Below, one piece after another: positions 42,143-51,660 of a stretch of DNA of 64,000 bases; position 1 is the stretch's first letter; every line of letters begins with the position of its first letter. Origin of the DNA: Bacteroidaceae bacterium (GTDB lineage Bacteria; Bacteroidota; Bacteroidia; Bacteroidales; Bacteroidaceae); assembly GCA_017555875.1 (NCBI GenBank), contig JAFZFN010000040.1:1-64000 (forward strand), in the 5' to 3' direction. The notes beneath the pieces were generated by a model. It was not told the DNA's origin. It made no database searches and saw nothing but the letters and a program-made list of their open reading frames with translations. The position numbers and the translations under genes were made by a program.

Positions 42143-44458
42143 TTATTGCTCAATGAAGCGACCACTCATCATATACCATCCCAATGAGATGCCTGCACCG
42201 AGGCTTCGCGGTGCCGAACTGTTGTGGTTGAGATAGGCGCTAACGACAAAAGTGGAGAAGCGCCCCACGAGTGAGAGTTCCTCAACATGGGCCATCGTGG
42301 AGAAGGGACGCCCATAGTAGGCGCGGCCCTCGGCATTGGAGACAATGGGATAGATGGGAACGAAGGCATAGGCCTCGAAGCGAAGCTGCAGGTAAGACGA
42401 AAACATATAGATAGGTTTGATACCTGCCGCCACATACTGATTGGCACGAAACGTGGGATTGTAGGCAAAGAGCATGCTGGGCGTGGGGGCGAAGACACCT
42501 GCCTCGAGCATCGTGGCCGTGTAGTCGTAGGCGAGATTGCGCGACGAGTAGTATCCCTCGGCATAGGTACCCAAGGTAAAGTGTGGACTCATCGCGAGGT
42601 AGTGCTGGTCCTTGATACCTATCTGCAACCACGACACAGCCTCCTCGGTGGACACTCCTGGCTGCTCCACGACGGGATGATAGGTATTGGTACCAGTAAA
42701 GATCTGAGCCAGGATTTGCTGAGCTACTCCCTTGGTGGCATATTGAGGAGTATTGAGCGAATTGCGCTTGAAGAGTACCGATCCTCCGAGCAGATGGTAG
42801 GTATTGGTATTGTATTGCAGGTTGGCTAGGTCGATGGTATTGTTTTGGATGTAGTGGTCGACAATCTTTCCGTAACCCAAGCCAAGCTCCACCTTATGCT
42901 TGGTCATAAAGGGAAGAGCGAGCTTCACCTTACCAAAGGTCTCGGCTTGACGGTTGAGGGCTGGCATTGCGTTGTCAGAGAAGAGGAAGCTCTGCTTGTA
43001 GTGATTGAGCGTCGAGTAGGACCCTATTGTTCGTATGGACATGGGGATATCGGTGGAGAGGTTGATGCGCCCCATGAGTTGCACATTGTTATACATGCGT
43101 CCAAACTGCCCATCGAAGAGCACCTCGGTAGAGTGACGACCGATGTGATTGTAGTTGAGTCCGTAGTAGATCTGATTGATGTTGTTCGTGGAGAGTCCTC
43201 CGCCAAAGGCCAGATTGAAGTTGTCCTCCATCGACACGTCGAGGTGAAGGCTGAAGGTCTTGCTGCGCGGATCATACGTGGCCGTAGGGAATATCTCCTT
43301 GATGGCATTCTCGGACATAAGGCGGAAATAAGCTTTCTTAAAGTCCTTGAAACGTATGTAGCGATGCCCCACAGGACGCACCTCACTGAGGATATACTGT
43401 CGCTGGCGGTTGTTGGCCCCACTGATAGTGATGTCTCGAAAGACTACATCGGGGAGCGTCTGCTTGTAAGCTCTGCGACGCTCATTGACCTGCTCGAGCG
43501 GCACCGTGCGGGGCACACTACGCTTAATAGAGTCGATGAGCTGAAGCGTAGTGCTGTAACCAAGGTCAAAGAGGTATTGGGCCTTATCAAAATCGAGTAG
43601 ACCGACTTGACCGTTGAGGTCAAAGTCGAGGAGGATACCATTGGAGTCGGGCAAGGCATAGTTGCTCGTCTGCATGATGAGTGCCTCGACCTGCGCAGCT
43701 AGATTATCTGCCGAGGGTTGCTCGCGATTGGCCGAGACCACACTACCTATAATATAGTCGGGGGCAAAGTCACGCTTCATCACATCGGCTGGGAAATTAT
43801 TATAGATGCCTCCATCATAGGCCAGCACTCCATCGACCTCGATAGGACGAAACACCAGTGGGAAGGTCATCGAAGCGCGTACCGAATTACCCAAATCTCC
43901 TCGACGAAAGACAATCTCATGCTTGTTGTACACATCGGCAGCCACACAACGGAAGGGGATGAAGAGACGATCAAAATCCTCATCACACGCTGCCGTAGCC
44001 TGCACACACAGCTCCATAATCTTTATGTTCATATGTATGGGATCGATGAGACTGAGCGGCAAGGCCTGCACAGCTGTCACCGAGTCGCCCAACGTGGCCT
44101 TGAGCGAATAGAGTTCGGGAGTGGGGTCATTCTGCTTTATATAATAGGTATTGTCCTTGTCGACCTCTCCTGAGTAGCATTGCTGAAACTCCCTGGATGC
44201 CAACAAATCGAGCATCTCTTGAGGAGTGTACCCCATAGCATAGAGTCCACCGACAATAGCGCCTATGGAGGTGCCTGCGATGTAGTCAATGGGGATACCA
44301 TTCTCTTCGAGGGCCTGAATGATTCCGATGTGGGTGATGCCTTTGGCGCCTCCACCGCTAAGCACAAGGCCTACCGACTGGGCGCTGAGCATGCTCACAC
44401 CGACGAGAAACAACAATATGGAGCCGAAGAATCTTCGCATAACAGGGTATCTTTTCAT
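42143..44458 (-). CDS. Patatin-like phospholipase with C-terminal outer-membrane barrel
   Basis: 771 residues with a signal peptide (ending SMLSAQ). The patatin domain (residues 28-320) has the oxyanion loop GGGAKG (35-40), nucleophile Ser64 in GTSIG and Asp215 in YDGGIYNNF, so the catalytic dyad is intact. Residues about 325-400 look like one POTRA-type domain ([20 protein letters not shown]). Residues about 405-771 form a BamA/TamA-like beta barrel with alternating strands. This is the PlpD-like (type Vd autotransporter) layout: a lipase held at or passed through the outer membrane. Single-gene transcript. Confidence 0.9.
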   Translation of the reverse strand: MKRYPVMRRFFGSILLFLVGVSMLSAQSVGLVLSGGGAKGITHIGIIQALEENGIPIDYIAGTSIGAIVGGLYAMGYTPQEMLDLLASREFQQCYSGEVDKDNTYYIKQNDPTPELYSLKATLGDSVTAVQALPLSLIDPIHMNIKIMELCVQATAACDEDFDRLFIPFRCVAADVYNKHEIVFRRGDLGNSVRASMTFPLVFRPIEVDGVLAYDGGIYNNFPADVMKRDFAPDYIIGSVVSANREQPSADNLAAQVEALIMQTSNYALPDSNGILLDFDLNGQVGLLDFDKAQYLFDLGYSTTLQLIDSIKRSVPRTVPLEQVNERRRAYKQTLPDVVFRDITISGANNRQRQYILSEVRPVGHRYIRFKDFKKAYFRLMSENAIKEIFPTATYDPRSKTFSLHLDVSMEDNFNLAFGGGLSTNNINQIYYGLNYNHIGRHSTEVLFDGQFGRMYNNVQLMGRINLSTDIPMSIRTIGSYSTLNHYKQSFLFSDNAMPALNRQAETFGKVKLALPFMTKHKVELGLGYGKIVDHYIQNNTIDLANLQYNTNTYHLLGGSVLFKRNSLNTPQYATKGVAQQILAQIFTGTNTYHPVVEQPGVSTEEAVSWLQIGIKDQHYLAMSPHFTLGTYAEGYYSSRNLAYDYTATMLEAGVFAPTPSMLFAYNPTFRANQYVAAGIKPIYMFSSYLQLRFEAYAFVPIYPIVSNAEGRAYYGRPFSTMAHVEELSLVGRFSTFVVSAYLNHNSSAPRSLGAGISLGWYMMSGRFIEQ

Positions 44459-44489
44459 CTAAAACACGATATCAACTCAATATTCTCTC

Positions 44490-44497
44490 CAAAAGTA
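44490..44497 (-). promoter_or_regulatory. -7 element of the patatin gene
   Basis: Minus strand TACTTTTG, 32 bases before the start codon at 44458. Confidence 0.5.
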
Positions 44498-44668
44498 GTG
44501 AAAAGTTTCGACTAGACGAACATCTATGCCATTTATTTGACCACAAAACACAAAAAATGAACAAAAAAAGAGCGTGTTAACACCATGACGTGAATGCATC
44601 AAGAGATTATTCCCTGGAAAAGAGAACAAAATAAAAACAGATTGTTGGATAATGTCAACGAAAACCTT

Positions 44669-44676
44669 TACCTTTG
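44669..44676 (+). promoter_or_regulatory. -7 element of the FtsB-like gene
   Basis: TACCTTTG, 29 bases before ATG 44705. It excludes the longer frame that would start at 44594. Confidence 0.55.
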
Positions 44677-44704
44677 TGGAGGATTACAGACTGACGCAAA
44701 CAAC

Positions 44705-45001
44705 ATGAGTAAAATAAAAGAGACATGGCTCTGGGTTAAGCAACATAAGTATGCGGTGACAATCATCGGATTCGTGTTACTCGTATGCGTGATTGACCCA
44801 CACAACATGATAAAGCGCATGGAACACCGGCGCCAGATACGCGAACTAAAAAAAGAGATCGAACACTACACCGACATACTAAATCAAAGCGAGAGGGGTC
44901 TACAGGTGCTGGCCAACGACAGCAACAATCTAGAACGCATAGCACGAGAAAGATACGGCATGCACCTCCCAGACGAAGACGTTTATATCATAAAAGAATG
45001 A
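44705..45001 (+). CDS. FtsB/DivIC-type septum formation protein
   Basis: 98 residues: a short cytosolic N-terminus, one membrane helix (KYAVTIIGFVLLVCVIDPHN, about 15-32), a coiled coil (RRQIRELKKEIEHYTDILNQSE) and the end motif NLERIARERYGMHLPDEDVYIIKE, the FtsB/DivIC signature (RxxYgm-pge-vy). It works in the divisome with FtsL and FtsQ. It overlaps the next gene by 4 bases (ATGA). Confidence 0.88.
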   Translation: MSKIKETWLWVKQHKYAVTIIGFVLLVCVIDPHNMIKRMEHRRQIRELKKEIEHYTDILNQSERGLQVLANDSNNLERIARERYGMHLPDEDVYIIKE

Positions 45002-45339
45002 AAAAGCTACAACAGACCATCTATATCCTAGGAGGCATACTCCTAGTGGCGGGCGCAGCCCTATATATCACCCGATGGGCATGGGTTCCCTACATGTATA
45101 CCATCGGAGCATTCATGTTTGGAGCCATGCAGATGCTCGACCGTTACACAGGCCGCAACCTTGTGCTGCGCCGCCTACGTCGTCAACAGCTCTTGGGTGC
45201 CATCGCACTGATGCTCACCGGAGTACTCATGTTCACGTGTAAGCACAACGAATGGATCGTGTGCCTGCTCGTAGGATGCCTCGTGGAGCTATACACAGCA
45301 TACCGCATTCCACAAGAATATGAGAAGGAGAACTCCTGA
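44998..45339 (+). CDS. Small four-helix membrane protein
   Basis: 113 residues, four hydrophobic segments (YILGGILLVAGAALYI, YMYTIGAFMFGAMQML, LLGAIALMLTGVLMF, WIVCLLVGCLVELYTAY). No named family. Translationally coupled to the FtsB-like gene, so probably an envelope or division accessory protein. Confidence 0.75.
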   Translation: MKKLQQTIYILGGILLVAGAALYITRWAWVPYMYTIGAFMFGAMQMLDRYTGRNLVLRRLRRQQLLGAIALMLTGVLMFTCKHNEWIVCLLVGCLVELYTAYRIPQEYEKENS

Positions 45340-45380
45340 CCAAAACGAGACACGCCATATATACAAACAACGAGAGCGAG

Positions 45381-45758
45381 ATGACTATGAACATCGAACA
45401 GAGCTGTATTGAGCTGAGAGGGTTAGCCTTCTATGCCTACCATGGTGTGCTTCCCGAGGAGAGACAGAGGGGAAACAACTTTGTCGTGGACCTCACGATA
45501 GAAGCCGATATCAGCAAGGCCATCAGCACAGATGACTTGGACGACACGGTAAACTATGCGGCCGTCTACGACGTGGTGAAGCGCGAAATGAACGTTCCGT
45601 CGATGCTGCTCGAACACGTCTGTGGACGCATTGCTACCGCTCTGCTTGAGGAATTCGAAATGCTTCTGCGTGTCAGTGTATGCGTAGTCAAGAAGAACCC
45701 ACCCATCGAGGGAGCAGGTCCATGCGAGTCAGCAGTGAGGCTCACGATGGCTCGCTGA
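45381..45758 (+). CDS. folB: Dihydroneopterin aldolase
   Basis: 125 residues, usual size. LRGLAFYAYHGVLPEERQRGNNFVVDLTIEADI holds the conserved Tyr/His-Gly and Glu of FolB; DTVNYAAVYDVVKREM and LLEHVCGRIA (substrate-binding Glu) follow, and the end VVKKNPPIEGAGPCESAVR carries the conserved Lys-x-x-Pro-P. It splits dihydroneopterin to hydroxymethyl-dihydropterin in folate synthesis. It lies 41 bases after the membrane-protein gene, probably the same operon. Confidence 0.92.
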   Translation: MTMNIEQSCIELRGLAFYAYHGVLPEERQRGNNFVVDLTIEADISKAISTDDLDDTVNYAAVYDVVKREMNVPSMLLEHVCGRIATALLEEFEMLLRVSVCVVKKNPPIEGAGPCESAVRLTMAR

Positions 45759-45815
45759 GGAGATGACGACACACACGCCACATACAAGTACACCTATTAT
45801 ATATAATATAGAACA

Positions 45816-47906
45816 ATGAAAAAAACACTTATCGCTATGGCCATTGCTGCCCTGACAGCCTGTGGCGCCAAGCACGACAATCCCGTGCTGGCTGAATCGG
45901 CTCTGCCGTTTGGTGCCCCCGAGTTTTCAAAGTACAAGTCGACCGACTATGAGGCCGCCTTCATGGCAGGCTTCGAGGAGCAACGTGCCGAGATTGACGC
46001 TATCGTAGCCAATCCCGAGGCACCCACCTTCGACAACACCATCGCAGCGCTCGAGCGCAGCGGCAAGAAGTTGGCCAAGGCTACGGGAATCTTCTTCAAC
46101 CTGAGCGAGACCGATGCTGACGACGTGATGAGCGAGACCGAAAAGAAACTCTCACCCCTCTTCACCGAGCACAGCGCCTACATGACGATGAACGAGGCTC
46201 TCTTTGCCCGTATCAAAGCGCTTTACGACACCAAGGCGGAGCTTGGCCTCAGCCGTGAGCAGGAGATGGTGCTCGACAAGTACTACCGCATGTTTGTCAA
46301 GGGCGGTGCTCTGCTCGATGCCGAGAAGAAGGCCCAGCTGATGGAGATTGAGAAGCAGCTCTCACTGGCCAGCATCGAGTTTGGCGAGAATGGCTTGGCT
46401 GAGACCAACGCCTTCGAACTCGTCATCACCGATGAGAAGGATCTTGCTGGTCTTCCCCAGAGCTCTATCAACGCTGCTCGCGAGGCTGCTCAGGCTGCAG
46501 GCAAGGAGGGTTGGCTCTTCACCCTACATAAGCCCAGCTGGATTCCCTTCCTGCAGTATGCCGACAATCGTGAACTGCGCCGTCAGATGTACCTCGGCTA
46601 CATCAACCGTGGCGACAACAACAACGAGAACGACAACAAGGAGGTCATCGCACGTATCCTCAAGCTACGCCAGCAGAAGGCACAAATCTTTGGCTATGAA
46701 ACCTTCGCCGAGTTCCAGCTCGAGGACAAGATGGCCCAGACCCCCGAGGCTGCCTACAACCTCCTCATGACCATCTGGAATGCCGCAGTACCCAAGGCCA
46801 AGGCCGAGGCTGCCGAGCTGCAGAAGATGATGGATGCCGAGGGCAAGGGAGAGAAGCTCGAGGCATGGGACTGGTGGTACTACACCGAGAAGCTGCGCGA
46901 GGCGAAGTATGCCCTCAGCGAGAGTGAGCTGCGTCCCTACTTCTCACTTGACAACGTACGCAAGGGTGCCTTCATGGTATCGGAGAAGCTCTTCGGCATG
47001 AAGTTCCAGCCCATCGAAGGGCTCGACGTGTACCACCCCGAGGTGGAGACCTTCGAGGTGCTCGATGCCGATGATTCACACCTGGCCCTCTTCTACACCG
47101 ACTACTTCCCCCGTGCCACAAAGCGTGCCGGTGCATGGATGAACAACATCGTGGATGCGTCTAACATCGACGGCGAGAACCAGCGCCCCATCATCGTCAA
47201 CGTGGGCAACTTCACCGCTCCTACCGCTGACACCCCTTCACTCCTGACTATCGACGAGACCCGTACCCTCTTCCACGAATTGGGTCACGCCCTCCACGGT
47301 TTCTTGACACAGACCCACTATCCCACCGTGAGCGGTACCAGCGTAGCACGCGACTTCGTAGAGCTGCCCTCACAGATTATGGAGCACTGGGCCATCGAGC
47401 CTGAGGTGCTCAAGATGTATGCTCTCCACTACGAGACTGGCGAGCCCATCACCGACGAACTCATCGCCAAGATGCAGGCCGCATCATCATTCAACTCGGG
47501 CTTCGAGACCATGGAGCTCGTAGGTGCCGCATTGCTCGACATGGAGTTCCACATGCTCAAGGACTACACAGACTTTGACGCCAATGCCTTCGAGAAGAGC
47601 GTTGCCGACAAGATTGGACTCCTACCTCAGATTGCCTTCCGCTATCGTGGCCCCTACTTCAACCACATCTTCAGTGGTGGTTATGCCGTAGGCTACTACA
47701 GCTACCTCTGGGCCGAGGTACTCGATGCCGATGGCTTCGAGGCATTCCGCGAGAATGGTATCTTCGACGAGGCCACTGGCCGCAGCTTCCGTGAGAACAT
47801 CCTCGAGATGGGCGGTAGCGAAGAGCCCATGACCCTCTACAAGCGTTTCCGTGGCGCTGAGCCCAACCCCGAGGCTCTGCTCCGCAATCGTGGACTGATC
47901 GACTAA
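45816..47906 (+). CDS. M3-family peptidyl-dipeptidase (Dcp-like), lipoprotein
   Basis: 696 residues. The signal MKKTLIAMAIAALTAC ends in a lipobox, so it is lipid-anchored and acts in the periplasm. The zinc motif FHELGHALHG (His487, Glu488, His491) and the downstream ligand region (SGFETMELVGAALLDMEFH) match oligopeptidase/Dcp family M3. Upstream, YTDYFPRATKRAGAWMNNIVD and the later YRGPYFNHIFSGGYAVGYYSYLWAEVLDADGF are family hallmarks. It trims dipeptides from oligopeptides. A terminator follows. Confidence 0.93.
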   Translation: MKKTLIAMAIAALTACGAKHDNPVLAESALPFGAPEFSKYKSTDYEAAFMAGFEEQRAEIDAIVANPEAPTFDNTIAALERSGKKLAKATGIFFNLSETDADDVMSETEKKLSPLFTEHSAYMTMNEALFARIKALYDTKAELGLSREQEMVLDKYYRMFVKGGALLDAEKKAQLMEIEKQLSLASIEFGENGLAETNAFELVITDEKDLAGLPQSSINAAREAAQAAGKEGWLFTLHKPSWIPFLQYADNRELRRQMYLGYINRGDNNNENDNKEVIARILKLRQQKAQIFGYETFAEFQLEDKMAQTPEAAYNLLMTIWNAAVPKAKAEAAELQKMMDAEGKGEKLEAWDWWYYTEKLREAKYALSESELRPYFSLDNVRKGAFMVSEKLFGMKFQPIEGLDVYHPEVETFEVLDADDSHLALFYTDYFPRATKRAGAWMNNIVDASNIDGENQRPIIVNVGNFTAPTADTPSLLTIDETRTLFHELGHALHGFLTQTHYPTVSGTSVARDFVELPSQIMEHWAIEPEVLKMYALHYETGEPITDELIAKMQAASSFNSGFETMELVGAALLDMEFHMLKDYTDFDANAFEKSVADKIGLLPQIAFRYRGPYFNHIFSGGYAVGYYSYLWAEVLDADGFEAFRENGIFDEATGRSFRENILEMGGSEEPMTLYKRFRGAEPNPEALLRNRGLID

Positions 47907-47926
47907 ATCTCTCGCCAATATCATAC

Positions 47927-47962
47927 AAAGCGTGCGCGGCAATAGCTTCGCACGCTTTTTTT
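47927..47962 (+). terminator. Terminator of the M3 peptidase gene
   Basis: AAAGCGTGCG (47927-47936) pairs with CGCACGCTTT (47949-47958), followed by T7. Confidence 0.9.
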
Positions 47963-48007
47963 ATGCACAAATATCCGTATTATCTTCGCTTAACCATTTT
48001 TTTGCAC

Positions 48008-48015
48008 TAATTTTG
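48008..48015 (+). promoter_or_regulatory. -7 element of the LysM operon
   Basis: TAATTTTG, 30 bases before ATG 48045; a T-rich -33 region with TTTG precedes it. It rules out the frame start at 48015. Confidence 0.5.
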
Positions 48016-48044
48016 TGGCTTGTATTACTTATACTAGGAATATT

Positions 48045-49937
48045 ATGAACAGACTATTCAGACGCATCCTGACGATACTAATCCTTGCCACGTCTACACA
48101 GTGGGCCATGGCACAGAGCGAGAGCTACTTCCTCCACACAGTAACCAAGGGACAAGGCTTATACTCTATATCCCGCATGTATGGAGTGACTGAGGCAGAC
48201 ATCATCCGCCTCAACCCAGGGAGCGAAACGGTAATCAAGGTCGGTGAGCAACTACGCATACCTCAAACAAAGCAGGAAAGCACCCATGCCGACACCCATC
48301 AAGAACAGTCTTCCGGAGAGCGTTTTCACACGATCAAGGTCGGCGAGACACTCTATCGACTGACCGTCATCTATGGACTCACAGCACGCGAGATATGCAA
48401 TGCCAACCCTGGTCTGAGCGCTGAGAACTTCAAGGTAGGCCAAGTGGTTGTCATCCCTGCAAAAAAGGAGCCACAACAGCCCACACAGTCCATCGCTACA
48501 GAGCCTAACCCCATAGCCACACAGAACGCGAGCACAACAGAGGAGCTTGCCGACTTGGAAGAGATTTCTAATTGCCGTACCGAGCACCTGGTGAAGCGTA
48601 GAGAGAACATCTACCGCATCAGCCGCACCTATGGCATCACAGAACTAGAACTAGTGGAGGCCAATCCTGAGCTGCGCAAGCGCAAGCTCAAGGTGGGAGA
48701 GATCCTATGCATTCCCTACACCAAGGCCGAGCAAGAAAAACGACAAGCAGCGCTTGAGGAGCAACAGCAGAACAAGAAAAAGGAGGAGACAGCCCCCATC
48801 GTTGTCCCCACCGACGAAGACCTCTTTGCCGAGTTGCGCACTATCCCCGAAGACATAGAGCAGATCAAAGCCGCTATCATATTGCCTCTCATGCTCGACG
48901 ATAGCATCTCGAGCGACCAGATGAAGATGGTGGAGTTCTACGAAGGTGTGTTGCTAGCTCTCGATAGCCTCAAGAAGCAGGGGGTATCCATAGACCTCCA
49001 CGTCTACGACTCTGGCGACAAGAACACCTCCATACGCCCTATCCTCGCCAAGCCCGAGATGCGGGAGATGAATCTCATCATCGGCCCCGTGCACGACAGC
49101 CACATCGACGAGGCATCCGCCTTTGCCGACACTACAGGCATACGCTTAATCGTCCCCTTTGCCCGTCAGGTCGATGCCGTATTTACCAACCCCTATATCT
49201 ATCAAGTCAACACCCCACAGAGCTACTTCTACTCTGAGGTTTACGAACGCTTCTTCACCAAGTTCCCTTGTCCCAAGGTAATCTTCTTCGATGATCCCGA
49301 GGAGGAAGACGACGACTTGATTGACGGACTCAAGCGCGAACTGACCTACAGAGACATCCCTCACACCGTATTGATGGCTGACACCGCCACCAACAAGGAC
49401 ACCATACTGGCTCACCTCGACACGGAGAGACACAACATCCTTATGATGACCTCGGAGAAGAGTGGAAGCCTCAACAACATGATGCCCATCTTCCAGCTCG
49501 TGGTACGCGATACAGCCTCTGCGAAGTATGACATCAGCCTCTTTGGCTATCCTCAGTATCAGGTGTACACCAACAACCACTTGGCATCGTTCTATGAGAT
49601 CGACACCTACTTCTACACCTCATTCTATACCAACAACCTACTGCCCGCCTCCAAGGCATTCCACCAGAAGTATCGCCGCACCTATAGCAAGGAGATTGCC
49701 AACCGCTACCCGAAGTACGCCATCCTGGGATTCGATATAGCCTACTACTTTCTCAAGGCTATGCACCTCTACGGCACCGACATGGACAACCGCATCCACG
49801 AGATGGACTACACCCCGCTACAGACAGGCTTTAAGTTTGAGCGCGTCAACCACTGGGGCGGATTCATCAACCGCAAGGTATTCTTCGTGCATTTCTCACG
49901 CGACTACCAGTTGCAAACCATTGACTTTGACCGATGA
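48045..49937 (+). CDS. Triple-LysM protein with periplasmic-binding-protein-like domain
   Basis: 630 residues from ATG 48045 with signal peptide (MNRLFRRILTILILATSTQWAMAQ). Three LysM modules: HTVTKGQGLYSISRMYGVTEADIIRLNPG (about 33-76), HTIKVGETLYRLTVIYGLTAREICNANPG (about 95-138) and HLVKRRENIYRISRTYGITELELVEANP (about 182-225). After a Lys/Glu linker, residues about 285-630 resemble ABC-type substrate-binding (branched amino-acid-like) proteins: IKAAIILPLMLDD, MKMVEFYEGVLLALDSLKKQG, LIIGPVHDSHI. It binds peptidoglycan in the periplasm. It is coupled by an ATGA overlap to the PorT-like gene. Confidence 0.85.
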   Translation: MNRLFRRILTILILATSTQWAMAQSESYFLHTVTKGQGLYSISRMYGVTEADIIRLNPGSETVIKVGEQLRIPQTKQESTHADTHQEQSSGERFHTIKVGETLYRLTVIYGLTAREICNANPGLSAENFKVGQVVVIPAKKEPQQPTQSIATEPNPIATQNASTTEELADLEEISNCRTEHLVKRRENIYRISRTYGITELELVEANPELRKRKLKVGEILCIPYTKAEQEKRQAALEEQQQNKKKEETAPIVVPTDEDLFAELRTIPEDIEQIKAAIILPLMLDDSISSDQMKMVEFYEGVLLALDSLKKQGVSIDLHVYDSGDKNTSIRPILAKPEMREMNLIIGPVHDSHIDEASAFADTTGIRLIVPFARQVDAVFTNPYIYQVNTPQSYFYSEVYERFFTKFPCPKVIFFDDPEEEDDDLIDGLKRELTYRDIPHTVLMADTATNKDTILAHLDTERHNILMMTSEKSGSLNNMMPIFQLVVRDTASAKYDISLFGYPQYQVYTNNHLASFYEIDTYFYTSFYTNNLLPASKAFHQKYRRTYSKEIANRYPKYAILGFDIAYYFLKAMHLYGTDMDNRIHEMDYTPLQTGFKFERVNHWGGFINRKVFFVHFSRDYQLQTIDFDR

Positions 49938-50632
49938 AACGCCTACTCTTACCTCTCGTATCCTTGATACTGAGCATGGCATCGCATGCTCAGGTAGGCG
50001 AGTTGCGAGACAACCTCGCCATAGGCTTCAATGGAGGCTACAACTTAAGCCGTGTCGACTTCAGCCCCACGATCAAGCAGGAGCTACAGCCTGGCCTTAC
50101 CGGAGGTTTCACATTGCGCTACACATCTGAGAAGTACTTCTCGCTCATCTGTGCAGCACAAGTGGAGGTCAACTTTGCCCAACGCGGATGGAACGAGCTC
50201 ATCGAGGATGGCAGCAACAACACCTACCACCGCACGACCAACTATATCGAGATTCCTTTCTTTGCCCACCTTGGATGGGGAAAGGAGGAGCGCGGCTTAC
50301 AGTTTTTCATCAATGCAGGCCCTCAGCTAGGTCTCTTTCTCAGTGACAAGGAGCACTATGGATTCACCTCCGAATATCCATGGAATCCCAATAGCAGACC
50401 AAACTATATCAACGAGCAGTATGGCAAAGCCATAGAAAACACCCTCGAATATGGTATAGCAGGAGGCCTCGGCATGGAGCTGAAGACCTCTGTGGGCAAC
50501 TTCATCATCGAAGGGCGCTATTTCTTCGGACTCTCCGATATGTTTGGCAACTCCAAGGCAGATCCCTTCGGACGATCAGCCAATACCACAATCACCGGTA
50601 AGATTTCCTACCTCATAGACATCACTAAATAA
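49934..50632 (+). CDS. PorT-family outer membrane beta-barrel protein
   Basis: 232 residues with signal peptide (MKRLLLPLVSLILSMASHAQ). The mature chain alternates as a small barrel: IGFNGGYNLSRVDFSP, FTLRYTSEKYFSLICAAQVEVNFAQRGW, TNYIEIPFFAHLGWG, FFINAGPQLGLFLSD. These are the landmarks of the PorT family, one member of which serves the type IX secretion system. Many paralogues are not T9SS parts, so I assign only the family. The start overlaps the LysM gene stop by 4 bases. Confidence 0.85.
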   Translation: MKRLLLPLVSLILSMASHAQVGELRDNLAIGFNGGYNLSRVDFSPTIKQELQPGLTGGFTLRYTSEKYFSLICAAQVEVNFAQRGWNELIEDGSNNTYHRTTNYIEIPFFAHLGWGKEERGLQFFINAGPQLGLFLSDKEHYGFTSEYPWNPNSRPNYINEQYGKAIENTLEYGIAGGLGMELKTSVGNFIIEGRYFFGLSDMFGNSKADPFGRSANTTITGKISYLIDITK

Positions 50633-50662
50633 AGATAACAAATAACACCTTATATATATAAT

Positions 50663-51580
50663 ATGAAGAACAACAAGCGACACGGTAAGAAGGGCCCCAA
50701 CCAAATATTCCACTACTCACCTGCAGAGGAGACCACATTGCTCAATTTCCTCTACACCATACTTGCCCCGAAGAGCAAGAGCGACATCAAATCGATGCTC
50801 GCCCATCACCACGTAGCAGTAAACGGACAACCCTTGACCCAGTTTGACACTCCGCTCACTCCACGCGACAAGGTTTCGGTCAACTTCACCCGCCCCTTTG
50901 CCGTACTTCGCAGCGGACAGCTTCATATCATCTACGAGGACAAACACCTCGTCGTGGTGGAGAAAGCAGCAGGACTGCTCTCCATGGGCCGCGACACAAA
51001 CAAGAAGACAGCCCAAAGCCTTCTCACTGACTACCTGAAACAGAAAGATGCACGCGCCATGGCCTACATCTGCCATCGCCTGGACCAATACACCTCAGGT
51101 ATCCTCATCTTTGCCAAAGACCCTGACACTCAGCGTGAGCTACGCTACAACTGGGACAACTACGTACGAGAACGCTCCTACACTGCAGTCGTAGAGGGAT
51201 GCCCCGAAGAGGAGCGTCAAGAACTGCGCCACTACCTCGTAGAGAACAACACCAACATGAAGGTATACGTAGCCCGCAAGCCCGAAGAAGGACGCTTAGC
51301 CGTGACACGATACCATGTGGTGCAGCAGGGCGACTATCACGCACTGCTCGATCTACAGATCTTCACTGGCCGAAAGAATCAGATACGCGTACAACTGGCC
51401 GAAATAGGATACCCCGTAGCTGGCGACCGCAAGTATGGCGGACGCACCAACCCCATAGGCCGACTCATGCTACACAACCACCGCCTAGCTATCACCCACC
51501 CCATCACAGGCCAATTGATCCGATTCGAAGCCCCCATCCCCGCTTCATTCCGTAAGGTAGTACAGACCAAGGAGGCATAA
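50663..51580 (+). CDS. RluA-family rRNA pseudouridine synthase
   Basis: 305 residues. An S4-like RNA-binding domain (residues about 25-75, KSDIKSMLAHHHVAVNGQPL) precedes the catalytic domain with HRLDQYTSGILIFAKD (His138-Asp141, Asp141 the catalytic aspartate). RYNWDNYVRERSYTAVVEG and GRKNQIRVQLAEIGYPVAGDRKYGG are further RluA motifs. It isomerises uridine in rRNA or tRNA; which site cannot be told. It is followed by a short NSE-type heptamer repeat at 51600-51650. Confidence 0.92.
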   Translation: MKNNKRHGKKGPNQIFHYSPAEETTLLNFLYTILAPKSKSDIKSMLAHHHVAVNGQPLTQFDTPLTPRDKVSVNFTRPFAVLRSGQLHIIYEDKHLVVVEKAAGLLSMGRDTNKKTAQSLLTDYLKQKDARAMAYICHRLDQYTSGILIFAKDPDTQRELRYNWDNYVRERSYTAVVEGCPEEERQELRHYLVENNTNMKVYVARKPEEGRLAVTRYHVVQQGDYHALLDLQIFTGRKNQIRVQLAEIGYPVAGDRKYGGRTNPIGRLMLHNHRLAITHPITGQLIRFEAPIPASFRKVVQTKEA

Positions 51581-51660
51581 ACAAGAAGTGTCCCCAATAA
51601 TAAATACGAATTAGAATCCATAATTCAGAATTCATAATCCCTAATTCAACAATCCCTCCC